A stretch of DNA of 64,000 nt from Hondaea fermentalgiana (Eukaryota > Sar > Bigyra > Thraustochytrida > Thraustochytriidae): the NCBI GenBank assembly GCA_014084085.1, contig NPFB01000021.1, forward strand, positions 300,046-364,045. The letters run 5' to 3'. Below the pieces are notes generated by a model. The model had not been told where the DNA came from. It searched no databases and saw nothing but the letters and a program-made list of their open reading frames with translations. This document shows, piece by piece, positions 47,583 to 56,846 of the stretch. Position 1 is the first letter of the stretch. Every line of letters begins with the position of its first letter. The translations under genes and the position numbers were made by a program.

Positions 47583-48770
47583 ATGGGCTACAAGACTCAA
47601 GTGACCGCTCCGGCGCCCGAAGCCGTGTACGTGCGGTTCAAGATCACCATGGTGGAAGTCGACGACGTGCAACAGCTGCTGAAGCCCTCGGTCGACGTTT
47701 TCGCGTACTACGAGCCCACGTACGAGGTAGAAGGTGTCCACAAGGACAGTCACATGAGGTTTCACAACATTGCCAAGCCTCGCTGGGTCCCGCATATCGA
47801 CTTTGGCAACGAGGTGGCAGAGCCCCTGACCACCGACGAATCGTACTGGCTCGACTCGGAGGAGGACCTCATCTTTATGCGCTGGACCGTCATTCCAACC
47901 GTCCAGGATCGCTTCGATCACGCTGCCTTCCCGTTTGATAGGCAGGTGCTCGACGTGCAGCTCATGAGCAACAATTCGCAGCTCAAGGGATGGGAGCTCA
48001 CGGACCCCGCGTCGTTCCCCGTTGAGTGCTCCATGCACCGCCAAGATTGGCTTGTACAATGCGAACTTGCTGCTGTTGCCGACATGTGGGATCTCAAGGA
48101 TGTCCAATTGCAGGTGGTCAACGACAGTCAAGCATGGAGCTCATCGGCGCACTTTCAAATTTTCTTGCAGCGCAGTTCGGACTACTTCCTCTGGAACATT
48201 GGCTTCGTTTATGCACTCATTATTGGCGCGCAAGCTTGTCTCATTGCTTTTCCTTACAATGAAGCGCGATTTGACTTTGCCATGGCTCTCGCGCTTACCT
48301 CTGTCGCCTTCCTCTTTGTATCGAGCGCCATGGTGCCCAAGACCTCGTATTTGACCCGCCTCGACCAGTACTTTCTTCTTGGCCTCGTCTTGCTTGCGCT
48401 TCGATTCCTGGCAGATACCATCATGCAGTTCGCCTTCGAAGTTCCTGTCGGCGAGGAGGGTTACCGCGGCGAGTGCGACTTTACAGACGATGAAATTGGT
48501 ATTTGCCGCGTTGATGAATTCGTGACCATCGCCCTCTCTGGAGCCTGGCTCTTCTCGTCGTTGGTCTTCCTCGCATTTGGCAAAATTGTCTTTCGCCCAT
48601 CCTGGGACGCAGTCAATCGCCGCGTGGAGAACCCTTCCAAACGCAGCCGCATCGAATTCGAGATCAAGGGCCGTGCCGACAGCCCTTTTGAGACGCGCGT
48701 CATGTCATATCAGGACATTCAAAACTCTGTCGACATCAATGTTTCCAACTCAAGCTTTAAGAACAAGTAG
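47583..48770 (+). CDS. Pentameric ligand-gated ion channel family protein (Cys-less)
   Basis: 395 residues from the ATG at 47583. The extracellular-type beta sandwich (about 15-200) contains the AAFPFDRQVLDVQL loop (about 113-126) that occupies the Cys-loop position, but the two flanking cysteines are missing, as in prokaryotic GLIC/ELIC-like channels. Four hydrophobic helices follow: about 204-226 (WNIGFVYALIIGAQACLIAF), 232-252 (DFAMALALTSVAFLFVSSA), 262-285 (LDQYFLLGLVLLALRFLADT) and 313-338 (FVTIALSGAWLFSSLVFLAF). No signal peptide is seen in this reading, so an upstream start or an unrecognised leader exon is possible. Ligand and ion selectivity are not inferable. Confidence 0.85.
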   Translation: MGYKTQVTAPAPEAVYVRFKITMVEVDDVQQLLKPSVDVFAYYEPTYEVEGVHKDSHMRFHNIAKPRWVPHIDFGNEVAEPLTTDESYWLDSEEDLIFMRWTVIPTVQDRFDHAAFPFDRQVLDVQLMSNNSQLKGWELTDPASFPVECSMHRQDWLVQCELAAVADMWDLKDVQLQVVNDSQAWSSSAHFQIFLQRSSDYFLWNIGFVYALIIGAQACLIAFPYNEARFDFAMALALTSVAFLFVSSAMVPKTSYLTRLDQYFLLGLVLLALRFLADTIMQFAFEVPVGEEGYRGECDFTDDEIGICRVDEFVTIALSGAWLFSSLVFLAFGKIVFRPSWDAVNRRVENPSKRSRIEFEIKGRADSPFETRVMSYQDIQNSVDINVSNSSFKNK

Positions 48771-49238
48771 ACAAGACTTCCGGCATGGTGTGATAGCGTA
48801 TTCGCGGATGAATCACTAGCCACGTTGGTCAATGCGACGCGAGGACGTTTGCAGACCCTGACCATGAATTCTCTGACCCCAGGACCCTGCTGCACAGTAG
48901 GCCTATTTTTCCGACTTTCAATAAAAAAAAAGTACTTGCGTTATCACTTGTCTGAATTTTGTACAGAGACTACTTTGAAGGAAAGCAGCAAGTCTTGCAC
49001 CCAACCTTGGCCTCCTTCACACTCTTACTTTTCCTTTCATCTCACGTTCCTTCTACAAACGTTCACCCGCGCATGATCTGATTGGCATGTTCTGATATCT
49101 CGGGCAAGAGGCTCGTACTGCGCTGGCTGACTAAATTGCTTTCTTGCTTGCTCGCTCGCTTACTGGTAGGTTTGCATCCTTGCTCGTTGACTTGAGATGC
49201 GCGAACCCTTGATTCACGCACAGAGTCAATCTTTGGCG
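48771..49238. other. Convergent intergenic region, no gene seen
   Basis: 468 bp between the channel stop and the methyltransferase stop, with an A9 tract near 48922 and TTGCTTGCTCGCTCGCT near 49144-49160. Confidence 0.55.
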
Positions 49239-50300
49239 TCAGAACGGCTTGCGGCCGATCGTAAGAACGCTAGGAATCGGTATGGCATCTCTCTCGGGAG
49301 TTCTTGCTTTGCAGTCCGCCTCGGGTTGAGTCTCTTGTCGAATCACCTCGAGACCAGCCATACGAATGGCGGCTTGCACGTATGCATTTGTCACAATGCG
49401 ACAAATTCCCTGCTGCATGCCGGCCTGTACCTCGGCACTTCGCAAGTACGCACTCTGCTCCTTGGTCGTTAAAGCCAAAAGACCACCAGGTCGCAAGCAT
49501 CGCGCCATCTCCGCAAGCGCGCGCTTCTCTTGGTCGGCGGCTGCCCAAATATCAAACATATGAAAAGCTAAAACGCCGTCAAAGCTGTTGTCCTCCCATG
49601 GAAGCTTTTCTACCGACCCCAGCGTCAAGTTTATCCGTTCGGGATCTGGAACAGCCTCCTGGCAATGCTCTAAAGCCTCGGGACTAATATCGAGACCCTC
49701 CAAAACGCACGCGCTCGGGTCAGGAAAACGCTCCAAGAAGGGCGCAAAGCAGAGTCCGCCGCCGCATCCCACGTCAAGTATCTTTAACGCAGGCGATGCT
49801 TCCTTTTGGCTCTGGCTTCCAAGCGGCAGCGTTTCTGCGTTCCGAGGTCTCTTGCCCCGAACGCGTTCGCGCTGCTCAAGAGGAGTGCCAATATCGTCGG
49901 CCGTGCCGTTGCTCTCATCTTCTTTGTGCTGCTGTGAAATTTCTTCATCGCCGACATGGACATCTTCGCACACGTTTCGGTCTTTTGCGTTGTGTAGGTC
50001 ATCGTCCGCATCAGCGTCCGTACGACTCGTGCTCTGCGCGGCAGGTCCGACCGGAAAGGGAAGACGTGCAAAAGCCCAAGCGACACCAGCCGAGTTGAGA
50101 TCTTTCATGAGCCCATGCGCGACATTTCTGCCAAACCAGCCGCTGGGTCGTGCGATCTGGCGCGCCAAGAGCCTATAAAACCAGCGCTGCGAGAGGTGCC
50201 ACAAGGTGCCGGCGCCCAAGAGATATAGACTTGGTTTCACGGTGAGCCACCAGAACCAGTCCAGCAGCCACACGAGCCACGACCACGCAGTCCAAATCAT
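49239..50300 (-). CDS. Membrane-anchored class I SAM-dependent methyltransferase
   Basis: 353 residues from the ATG at 50300, chosen because it places the hydrophobic, Trp-rich segment (MIWTAWSWLVWLLDWFWWL) at the extreme N-terminus as a membrane anchor. An Asp/Glu-rich disordered stretch (about 90-165) separates it from the methyltransferase fold. Motif I is KILDVGCGGG (about 173-182). The acidic end of beta-2 is LEGLDISPEALEHC. NSFDGVLAFHMFD and LRPGGLLALTT are motifs of Methyltransf_11-type enzymes. The substrate is unknown; a lipid or small hydrophobic molecule is plausible given the anchor. Confidence 0.85.
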   Translation of the reverse strand: MIWTAWSWLVWLLDWFWWLTVKPSLYLLGAGTLWHLSQRWFYRLLARQIARPSGWFGRNVAHGLMKDLNSAGVAWAFARLPFPVGPAAQSTSRTDADADDDLHNAKDRNVCEDVHVGDEEISQQHKEDESNGTADDIGTPLEQRERVRGKRPRNAETLPLGSQSQKEASPALKILDVGCGGGLCFAPFLERFPDPSACVLEGLDISPEALEHCQEAVPDPERINLTLGSVEKLPWEDNSFDGVLAFHMFDIWAAADQEKRALAEMARCLRPGGLLALTTKEQSAYLRSAEVQAGMQQGICRIVTNAYVQAAIRMAGLEVIRQETQPEADCKARTPERDAIPIPSVLTIGRKPF

Positions 50301-50967
50301 CGTGCCACGCGCCTTGACTCTCTCGTCCGTCCGCCAACTTGCCCACCCCGGCTTTCCGTTTGCGCTGCGCCCGGCAAGGGCGACTCGCCGCCGGAGCGGA
50401 CAGCGCGCGTGAGCCCTGCGCAATCCACTTTACTTTCTTCTTTCTCCCGGGCTCCTTTTTGACCTCTATTTGGCACCCTGAAAAGCAAAGGGACCCAAAT
50501 GCGTCGTTTATGCCATTAAAGTCTCTTTTCCATAATCGCGACGGGGTTGTATCTTCTCTTTCTACATCCGAGTTCTGATCGCTGTCGCGCGACTCGGACC
50601 AGAAATTCATCCGCAGCCGTCTTGGCCTAGAGATGTGCTGCGTCGCGAGACATGCTCTCCGGTACGGTACTCGACGGGAGCGAGTTGGCGGGCTGCGATG
50701 CGAGTCAAGGCGGTGAAAAAAACCACAGCCGTCAAGTGGGGCTGACGGGTACTAAGGCGGCCTAGGCTCTAATTACCGGCCCGCCTGGATGACATGCGAC
50801 GCTCGTAGAACGACTTTCGCAGCGAAGAAGCAGCGAAGTCGCGCCCGTCGCCGCGCCAACTAGCTAGCTAGTTCGTGTGCGCTCGTCGCTGTGCGCGAAG
50901 GTTCCTTGGCCAGGACAGACGGGTGTGAAAGGGAGGTAAGAGAGCGGGCGTGCGCTTTAGCGAAGCT

Positions 50968-50992
50968 CGAGCGAGCGAGCGAGCGAGCGAGC
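50968..50992. repeat. (GCGA)n microsatellite
   Basis: Six GCGA units upstream of the DCN1-like gene. Confidence 0.9.
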
Positions 50993-51086
50993 AACCAACC
51001 CCCACCCACCCCCCTCGCTTTCGTGCACGTCACCTTCTGCCCAAGCCCTGGGGCCTATCTGCCAGAGTCTGTTTGCGTGCTTGCTC

Positions 51087-51122
51087 GCTTACTTGCTTGC
51101 TTGCTTGCTTGCTTGCTTGCTA
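51087..51122. repeat. (CTTG)n microsatellite
   Basis: About eight CTTG units, 140 bp upstream of the DCN1-like ATG. Confidence 0.95.
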
Positions 51123-51261
51123 GATCAATCGTTTGCGTGCTTGCTCGTGCGATTTCGACAGGTTGCACTGGACAGCCATTTCCTCGGACAAGCAAGCAAA
51201 CAGACAGACATTCGAGCAAACAACCAACCAAACAAACGAACGAACAAACAAACAAATAATC

Positions 51262-52053
51262 ATGACCGCGTATGCGTCGCTTTCGTCGAGGAAGAAACGC
51301 ATGGTCTCCGATCTGCAGCAATTTTGCGGCCTGCGGGATCGCCAGGCAGCCACAGACGCCCTCGAGGCAGCACATTGGGACCTCGAGCTCGCAGGCGACT
51401 ACATTCTTTGCGCAGCCGCCAATGCGAGTGCAGCAGCGCCTACGCCCCCGCCGGTAGACCTCACCAAGATCAATGCCTGGTTTGAGACCTACGCCGAGGA
51501 GGATCAACCAGAGACAATGCAGGTGGATGGCATTGTCAAATTCTGCCAGGATCTCGAGGTCAGTCCAGAGGACATTGTCCTGGTAGTCATTTCCAAGTAC
51601 TTTGGCGCGGCCAACATGCTCGTGTACACAAAAGAAGAGTTTGTTCGTGGCATGCAGGCTATGGGAGTGGACACCCTTGACAAGCTCAAGCAGAAGATCC
51701 CGGACCTTCGCGCCGAGCTCAAGGACGACGAACTCTTCAAGGAGATCTACTTTTTTGCTTTCGGTTGGGCCTGCCCGCCAGGTCAAAAATCAATGCAGAC
51801 GGAGACCGCCGTGGCGCTCTGGAAACTTCTCCTTCCCGAGCGATTCGAGCTGCTCGACACCTGGACAAAGTACATTGAGCAGAACCGCAAGCACGCCATT
51901 TCTCGCGACGAGTGGCAGCTCCTCCTCCAGTTCGCCAAGGCTACGGACAAGGACCTGAATGGTTATGATGAGAACGAGGCCTGGCCTGTGCTCATTGATG
52001 AATTTGCAGAGTATGTCAAGAATAACACCGACTCGTCTGCCGGCACCAACTAG
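51262..52053 (+). CDS. DCN1-like protein (cullin neddylation co-E3)
   Basis: 263 residues, single exon. The frame is open upstream but is repeat-derived, so the ATG at 51262 is used. Residues about 8-50 form the N-terminal UBA-like domain of DCUN1D1 (MVSDLQQFCGLRDRQAATDA, then AAHWDLELAGDYI). Residues about 60-255 are the PONY/potentiating-neddylation domain (INAWFETYAEED, KFCQDLEVSPEDIVLVVISK, EEFVRGMQAMGVDTLDKLK, LLLPERFELLDTW, DEWQLLLQFAKAT, then YDENEAWPVLIDEFAEYVK). Family role: scaffolds cullin-RING ligases with Ubc12~NEDD8 to promote neddylation. Length matches human DCUN1D1 (259 aa). Confidence 0.95.
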   Translation: MTAYASLSSRKKRMVSDLQQFCGLRDRQAATDALEAAHWDLELAGDYILCAAANASAAAPTPPPVDLTKINAWFETYAEEDQPETMQVDGIVKFCQDLEVSPEDIVLVVISKYFGAANMLVYTKEEFVRGMQAMGVDTLDKLKQKIPDLRAELKDDELFKEIYFFAFGWACPPGQKSMQTETAVALWKLLLPERFELLDTWTKYIEQNRKHAISRDEWQLLLQFAKATDKDLNGYDENEAWPVLIDEFAEYVKNNTDSSAGTN

Positions 52054-52648
52054 TCCTTCGAGGATGCGAATGCTAGCTACAGTTGATGGAACACGTCCAT
52101 TGGATTTCTTCGCTTGCCGTTCATCGTGCCTTTTCGGCCTCCTTCACCATCTCCCGTTCCCCGCTACGTTTTTTCTTTTCACCTTTATCCCTGGTTTACC
52201 ACCACCCGTCTTCCTTTCTGCTCAGGAGAATCTTGATGGCAAGAATAAGCCAGACGAGCTGAGAGTTGCGGCACGTGCAGGCTTGCAAGCTTTCATCCCT
52301 GCGGCATCACTTTACTCTTTTATGCACACAGATGTGGTGGGTGTCACGGGGCAACCTGGTCGGGATAGATTTCTTTTTTTTACTCCTTTGTCGCCATCAA
52401 ATTTACATTTGCACTTTGCGCGCAGACAAGCAAAGGCATGCAAGCACATCTGCAGGCTCACACGCACGCAGAGACACAGCACGGACGCGCACGTTCCTAA
52501 TATAAAGAAGAAAGTTTTACGAGAAATGAAAGTGCATGAATCGTGGCCTTGGTGTCCCTCCTCCGTCATGCAAGTCTCCAATTTTAAATTTTTTGATGGG
52601 TTTCTCACAACAACTAGGAGGAAGACAAATAGCGTGCTCTTTCTTGCC
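52054..52648. other. Convergent intergenic region, no gene seen
   Basis: 595 bp between the DCN1-like and MYND protein stops; pyrimidine-rich patches near 52165-52185 and 52371-52385. No gene seen. Confidence 0.55.
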
Positions 52649-53455
52649 TTAGTCGGAGTCGTCCACGTTCAGTTGCAGAGGACCTTCCATCTCGACGTAC
52701 TTGTACATGGCAGCGAGCTGCTTGCCGATGGCAAACTCGGGCACCATAGGAATTGTCACACAAGCAAAGAACCCACACTTGAGTACAATGACCACCACGA
52801 CTTGCGTCTGCACCTCGTAGGCCTCGAGCGCCTCCTCGAGCTTTGGCCGGACCGCGGCGAGCTCGAAGTCGTCTTCGAACGCAAGGCCGTCGAACTCGCC
52901 CAAAGTCAAGTACTGCAGCTGCACACTGCGACGCAAGGGCTGGCCTTCTGCATCCATAGGAAACTCGTATACCCATTGTTGCAACGTCGAATTGGACCGG
53001 AGCAATACAAAACCTTTTCCGTGTAGCAGGGAGAAACCTGCAGCAAAGGGACACATGTACATTCGGATTCGCCTCAGCATGTCTTCCACCACCGTGTGGG
53101 TCTGCTCTGCTGTTGGCGTCCCCGCCTTGAAGGCTGCCACCACCGGGCATTCGCGCTTGTGGCCCGTCTTCCAGCTCTTGACCTGGCACTCGCGGGAGCA
53201 GTAGCACGTTTGGCACGCGGCGCACCTCATTTGCTTCTTTTTCGTGGCAGTCTCCTCCTCGTCGCCCTCCGTCGTCGCGGCTTCCGCCCCGGCCCTACTG
53301 CACGTGTGGTTCGCGCAGCGCAGACCACTCGTCGCCGCTGCATCGGCGCCGCCTACGTCATATTTGAGGTTGTCCTCGAAGTGCCACTGCGGCTCTGCGC
53401 CCCACGGCGCCTTCTCCAGCTGCCGAACGAGCTCCGCGCCCTGCGCCGTCGCCAT
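52649..53455 (-). CDS. MYND zinc-finger protein
   Basis: 268 residues. The zinc ligands of a MYND finger are visible: C47 and C52 (LRCANHTC), C78 and C81 (MRCAAC), C86 and C90 (CYCSREC), then H99 and C103 (WKTGHKREC). An acidic/Thr-rich insert of about 25 residues sits between the first and second ligand pairs, which is unusual. The remaining 160 residues form a unique alpha/beta region (YMCPFAAGFSLLHGKGFVLL, then YEVQTQVVVVIVLKCGFFAC) that I cannot assign. MYND fingers usually bind proline-rich partner peptides. No SET domain is present, so this is not a SMYD methyltransferase. Confidence 0.85.
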   Translation of the reverse strand: MATAQGAELVRQLEKAPWGAEPQWHFEDNLKYDVGGADAAATSGLRCANHTCSRAGAEAATTEGDEEETATKKKQMRCAACQTCYCSRECQVKSWKTGHKRECPVVAAFKAGTPTAEQTHTVVEDMLRRIRMYMCPFAAGFSLLHGKGFVLLRSNSTLQQWVYEFPMDAEGQPLRRSVQLQYLTLGEFDGLAFEDDFELAAVRPKLEEALEAYEVQTQVVVVIVLKCGFFACVTIPMVPEFAIGKQLAAMYKYVEMEGPLQLNVDDSD

Positions 53456-54288
53456 GGTCTTCGTCGCGACGGGTCCACGCGCGCCGCCGTTCCTGCTCTG
53501 CCAGTGCTCGCTTCGCTCTCAAAGCCCAGCCCAGGTCACTCGCCCACTAGAAATCGAAGGGACTTGAGCAGGCCAAGCTCGCGACCAAGCCTCGAGCGAA
53601 GCACGAGCCGAGCGAGCATTCTGCGCGCAAGGGGAGGAAAAGCACGACGCTGACCTCAAGCTCGACATGTGGCGCGGGACGAATTTGCTACAAAGGATCT
53701 CGCTGGCAAAACCATGAGCTTGCGTTCTGCGGTAGCTCTCGCTCAAGGCGTGTGGAGCTCAGGTCTCATCTTTGCGGGGAAAAAAAGAAAGCTCGTCCAT
53801 AAGCCAGGCCCAGGTCACGGGATCTCTGACATTCGAGCAGGCAGACCGGCAGCCAGAGAGCGAGCGAGCGAGTGTTCCTGAGGAGCCCTGCACGTCTACA
53901 TTTTATTTCCTGTAAGCCTGCCCACACCGCGAGGACGTCCTGCCCGCGCGAAGCCTTCGCCAGCGACACCCGAGGATACCGATACCATCCATCGACCTGA
54001 GCAGACGAGAGCCTTGACGAGAGCAGCAGAGAACAAAGTCGGCGACGCCGAGCTGCCTCGGGCCGCTGCGCTGCCGCGCGCCTGCGTGTGTGGAGAGCGC
54101 GAGCCGCCGCTGGCGAAGAGGCGCCAGGGGCTCTGGCGCTCGCGGCTCGGAACCTCGACGCGCCAGCCTCGGAGAGGTCACAAGGGCAGGGAGGCCTTGA
54201 CGTGGCCAACGCAACGCAACGCCTCGCCACGTCAAGCCCGCGGGGCGAGCGCGGCGAGCGCAGAATAGAGTGATAGACAAGAGACACG
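53456..54288. other. Divergent intergenic region, no gene seen
   Basis: 833 bp between the MYND and syntaxin starts; contains a GCGAGCGAGCGAG tract near 53860-53873 and G+C-rich sequence. No gene seen. Confidence 0.55.
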
Positions 54289-55446
54289 ATGCTCGACCGA
54301 TCAGCCGAGCTCGCGTCCGCAGCGCGGCGCTTCGAAACCCTGCTGAGCGGCGACCCCAAACTTCAAGAGCAGAGACAGCAGCAGCTGCAGCAACAACAAC
54401 GACAGCAGCAGCAACGCGAAAACCCACGACAGGTGAAGCAGCGACAAGCGTTTGTGAACGGATCGACATTCCTGGCCAAGGAGCTTGATGCGCTCTCTTT
54501 GCAAGTCACCAAATTCACACGAGACTCCCAAAAGCGAAGTCTCTACGAAGACACGGGCGTAGCGCTCGCTCGTAGCAGCGACGAAATTAAGCGCAAAATG
54601 GACGCAATTCTCAAAGGCATTCATAGTCTTAAAGCCATTGTCGAAAATAGTGCCTCAAAGCAACTCAAACAACACTTTGCCATTATTCTCGACACGCTAC
54701 AGCACAAGTTCCGCGCCATCGGCAAGACGTTCCAGGACTGCCTTGAAGCGCGAACCAAGGCCCTCAGTACGCGACAGGCCGAGCAGACGCGGCAGTTTGG
54801 CGCTGCACGCGTCCAGCTCTCTGCGCCCAAACCATCTGTATACAATCCGGCGCAGGCGCGTCTTCAAAGTGCTGCTGACCCCCGGGCCGGAAGACTTGGC
54901 GGACCAGCGAGTCCGAGCCCGCCGGGCATTGCTAGTCCTGCCCCGGTTGGAGCATCCGGCATGCGACGCCGCGGTGCGGGCCATAACGCACCAGCTCCTT
55001 CAACGCCGCCGCCTCCTCCCGCGCCTTCGTCTTCGTTCGCCCCCTCGAACCCGTATGCCCCGCACATGGTTTCCTCAAGCGCAAATGAATCGCAGGACGC
55101 GATGGGGCAGCAGCAGCAACAGCAGCAGTTTGGTCAGCGTCAGCGCTCTGTATACGATCGTTCGGCCATGATACAGCGTCAGCGTGCGATGGAGATGCGC
55201 AACGTCGAATCCATGCTCGCAGAGGCAAGCCAGGTATTCGGTCGCGTCGCCTCGCTCGTTGCTGAGCAAGGCGAGATGGTTGACCGTATTGACGAGAATC
55301 TTGACATGGCTGGCGTCGAGGTCGAAGCTGGTCAAAACGAGCTTCTCAAGTACTACAACAATCTCTCCAAGGAGCGGAGTTTCATCATCAAAATTTTCGT
55401 CACCGTCATCCTTCTGGCCTCCTTCTTTCTGTATTGGTGGCGCTGA
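54289..55446 (+). CDS. STX5: Syntaxin 5/Sed5-type Qa-SNARE
   Basis: 385 residues, single exon. A Gln-rich tract (about 25-45) follows a short N-terminus. The Habc three-helix region spans about 55-175 (LAKELDALSLQVTKFTRD, HFAIILDTLQHKFRAIGKTF). A Pro/Ala-rich linker with a polyglutamine tract (about 200-290) follows. The Qa-SNARE motif is at about 300-362 (AEASQVFGRVASLVAEQGEM, then VDRIDENLDMAGVEVEAGQ), with the zero-layer glutamine at about residue 327. The C-terminal transmembrane anchor is at about 366-384 (IFVTVILLASFFLYWW). NxLLKYYNNLSKER is typical of Sed5/syntaxin 5, the Golgi/ER-Golgi Qa-SNARE. The long Pro/Gln linker is an expansion relative to animal STX5. Confidence 0.93.
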   Translation: MLDRSAELASAARRFETLLSGDPKLQEQRQQQLQQQQRQQQQRENPRQVKQRQAFVNGSTFLAKELDALSLQVTKFTRDSQKRSLYEDTGVALARSSDEIKRKMDAILKGIHSLKAIVENSASKQLKQHFAIILDTLQHKFRAIGKTFQDCLEARTKALSTRQAEQTRQFGAARVQLSAPKPSVYNPAQARLQSAADPRAGRLGGPASPSPPGIASPAPVGASGMRRRGAGHNAPAPSTPPPPPAPSSSFAPSNPYAPHMVSSSANESQDAMGQQQQQQQFGQRQRSVYDRSAMIQRQRAMEMRNVESMLAEASQVFGRVASLVAEQGEMVDRIDENLDMAGVEVEAGQNELLKYYNNLSKERSFIIKIFVTVILLASFFLYWWR

Positions 55447-55585
55447 GCTTAGCATCATTAGATGGAGAATAAAGAATCTGCGAGCTTTTGTTATCTTTGT
55501 TTTTCTTTTCGGACTGTTGATGTATTGTCACATACAGATGAACTTGTTTCTACGTTATAAATTCCAAAGATATTAGACAAAGCGA
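55447..55585. other. Short convergent spacer
   Basis: 139 bp of A+T-rich sequence between the syntaxin and RPAIN-like stops; 3' UTRs and polyadenylation only. Confidence 0.5.
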
Positions 55586-56371
55586 CTAGAGGACCACATG
55601 AAAACACGCGCAGCCCTGACATTCCATGACCAAGAGCTCGATGCCAGCAAGGTGGCGTTTCAGAGAGAACTGCGGCTGGTGGCCGCAAGGTGGAGCTTGC
55701 ATTGCGTGAGATTCCATGGCGTGTGCCAGACGCTGCCGCAACTGTTCAAGCGAGACGCACTCATTCTTGGCATCCAGACGAAATCCACAGTCACAGTGAA
55801 ACACGGTGCCGCGCAAATGTAGGTGCGCGCGCATGCAGACCGGACACAAAAGTTGCGCAGAGGAGGCCGTCTGTATTGACCGCTGCTGTTGCTCATGCGT
55901 TGAGCTCATCGCCTCCTCTTGCCGGGCATAGTGTTCAAGCTCCCGTGCACGTGCGCGATCTTCGGCCTCAAGTTCGCGAAGAGCGCGCTCTTCGTCCGCA
56001 TAGAGCTCTGCAAGGACCTCCTTCTCCAGACGGAGAAGGTCTTCCTCGCATAGTGGTTCCTCGAGAGCACCAATCTCCTCGCGAATAACCTGTTCCGCCA
56101 GCGTTCGAATTCGATGGGTGCGAAGACGGTCTCTACGCGCGCTTTTTAGCCTGTCTTTGCACCGCTGCGCCAGTCTCTCGCGTCGCGAGTCTCGCGCGGC
56201 GGTCGCCGTCGAGCCTGCAGGAGTCATGGCGCCGGCGTGCGCGCCGCTCCAGGGCGAATCCTTCCCGCTCGCGATTTGTCCGGAGTTCGCGCCCCACGCG
56301 TTCGCCATTGCCGTGCTCGTCCATCCGGTGCCGCCGCCGCCGCCGCCACCGCCGCCGCCCGCGCGCTGCAT
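55586..56371 (-). CDS. RPAIN: RPA-interacting protein (RPAIN/RIPalpha) homologue
   Basis: Up to 261 residues. The first ATG (56371) opens into a polyglycine run encoded by a GCC/GGC repeat; an ATG at 56308 would give 240 residues and is a reasonable alternative. Family regions in order: a basic N-terminal helix (RRERLAQRCKDRLKSARRDR) that binds RPA and importin-beta in the family, a Glu-rich acidic middle helix, and a C-terminal zinc finger. Zinc ligands are CPVC, then CDCG, then CGHQP, and finally CQGC. The closing CFHVVL aligns with the CxxWxVxL end of RPAIN. Family role: nuclear import of replication protein A. Divergent from the next gene. Confidence 0.88.
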   Translation of the reverse strand: MQRAGGGGGGGGGGTGWTSTAMANAWGANSGQIASGKDSPWSGAHAGAMTPAGSTATAARDSRRERLAQRCKDRLKSARRDRLRTHRIRTLAEQVIREEIGALEEPLCEEDLLRLEKEVLAELYADEERALRELEAEDRARARELEHYARQEEAMSSTHEQQQRSIQTASSAQLLCPVCMRAHLHLRGTVFHCDCGFRLDAKNECVSLEQLRQRLAHAMESHAMQAPPCGHQPQFSLKRHLAGIELLVMECQGCACFHVVL

Positions 56372-56846
56372 CGTAGACCTGGTAGACGTCCACGGCGCTC
56401 TCGAGCAATGCGCTCTGCTGCTGCTGCTTGTGTTGCTCGTTCTGCGCTTCCGAGAGCAGTCAACTTGGGTGGGCTCACCTGGTCGTTAGACAGGCATGTT
56501 TTTCTGCGGCCAAGAGACGAGCCTGGCGATGCTTTTCTTCAGGAAAAGAATTGCAACACCGCACCATGATCACACAGGAGCACGTGTAGTGCAGCACGGC
56601 CAGAGCAGACACAGCTATGTGGCGCAACTGCGTTAGGCCGTGAGAGTGCACGAGCCCAAAGGACGAGGATGGGATGGGTAACTTGACTGCGCGCAAATGG
56701 CTCGCTCGAGCGCGTAACGGGTTTATGACTCAGCCAGCCTGAGCGGGGATCGATGGCCGCTCTCAAGCTTTGGACCACATGGACAAAAGTAAAGGTGCAG
56801 CTGCGAGAGCTCGCTGCGGTGCTGCCAAGCGCTCGCCCGTGGAGAG
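56372..56846. other. Divergent intergenic region
   Basis: 475 bp between the RPAIN-like and FN2/PT protein starts, with a CTGCTGCTGCTG tract near 56414-56430. A GT-AG-like pair near 56450-56475 on the minus strand could mark a 5' UTR intron of the RPAIN-like gene, but no coding continuation is seen. Confidence 0.45.

Larger units (their letters stand above)
50301..51261. other. Divergent intergenic region with microsatellites
   Basis: 961 bp between the methyltransferase and DCN1-like starts. Holds the (GCGA)n and (CTTG)n tracts listed separately and a (AACAAACG)-type tract ending at the DCN1-like ATG. No gene seen. Confidence 0.55.
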
